DNA of 14,104 bases, taken from positions 1 through 14,104 of the forward strand of contig JAAXXA010000019.1 in NCBI GenBank assembly GCA_013334735.1, written 5' to 3'. Below the pieces are notes generated by a model. That model saw nothing but the letters and a program-made list of their open reading frames with translations, was not told the DNA's origin and ran no database searches. The position numbers and the translations under genes were made by a program. Source of the stretch: Bacteroidota bacterium. GTDB taxonomy: Bacteria > Bacteroidota > Bacteroidia > Bacteroidales > CG2-30-32-10. The first letter of the stretch is position 1. Each line of letters opens with the position of its first letter. Shown here piece by piece: positions 14,084 through 14,104 of this stretch.

Positions 14084-14104
14084 ATGAATTTCTCTAAAAC
14101 TCAA
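14084..14104 (+). CDS. Possible start of a further gene (7 codons, runs off window)
   Basis: An ATG 12 bp after the LRR gene stop opens a frame (MNFSKTQ) that reaches the window edge without a stop. The short spacing and same direction fit an operon continuing from ribF and the LRR gene. Seven codons are too few to identify a product or to exclude a chance opening. Confidence 0.25.

Overview
The window looks like a chromosomal piece of a Bacteroidota bacterium, probably a free-living or uncultivated lineage. It is AT-rich. Start codons mostly lack Shine-Dalgarno sequences and are preceded by A-rich leaders, and the clearest promoter has the Bacteroidota layout (TTTG, then TAnnTTTG). Large secreted proteins are built from PKD-like, Ig-like, FN3, DUF2341 and lamin-tail modules, as is typical of Bacteroidota cell-surface and type IX secretion cargo. 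The ATP synthase epsilon subunit is the short form common in this phylum. I see no transposase, integrase, CRISPR array, tRNA or rRNA.

Left part (1-5910, plus strand): the tail of a gene resembling stand-alone Imm-5-like 'putative immunity' proteins is followed by a promoter and two tandem genes for large exported modular proteins of about 881 and 908 residues. The two share a signal peptide, a conserved N-terminal segment and a first PKD-like domain. They then diverge into Ig/FN3/PKD/DUF2341 in the first and three near-identical Ig repeats plus an ALK-type glycine-rich domain in the second. Neither has a recognisable C-terminal sorting domain. They lie 28 bp apart and are probably co-transcribed.

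Middle (5990-10340): hldD, the ADP-heptose epimerase of LPS inner-core synthesis, runs rightwards and stops one base from the stop codon of a leftward 1127-residue protein. That protein has three lamin-tail domains, three Ig-like Big_5 domains and a C-terminal domain of the gliding/T9SS-cargo type.

Right part (10397-14104): atpC and atpD form a leftward F1-ATPase beta/epsilon pair with no other ATP synthase genes nearby. An AT-rich spacer with two short tandem repeats lies between them. A divergent intergenic region carrying a striking GCCACAGATTA palindrome separates atpD from rightward ribF (riboflavin kinase/FAD synthetase). An exported leucine-rich-repeat protein follows ribF by 8 bp, and a further gene may begin at the window edge.

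Most genes are ordinary housekeeping or surface-protein genes. The points most worth following up are the paired modular surface proteins without a visible sorting signal, the palindromic repeat between atpD and ribF, and the nearly abutting convergent hldD/lamin-tail genes. I found no convincing new defence or mobile system.
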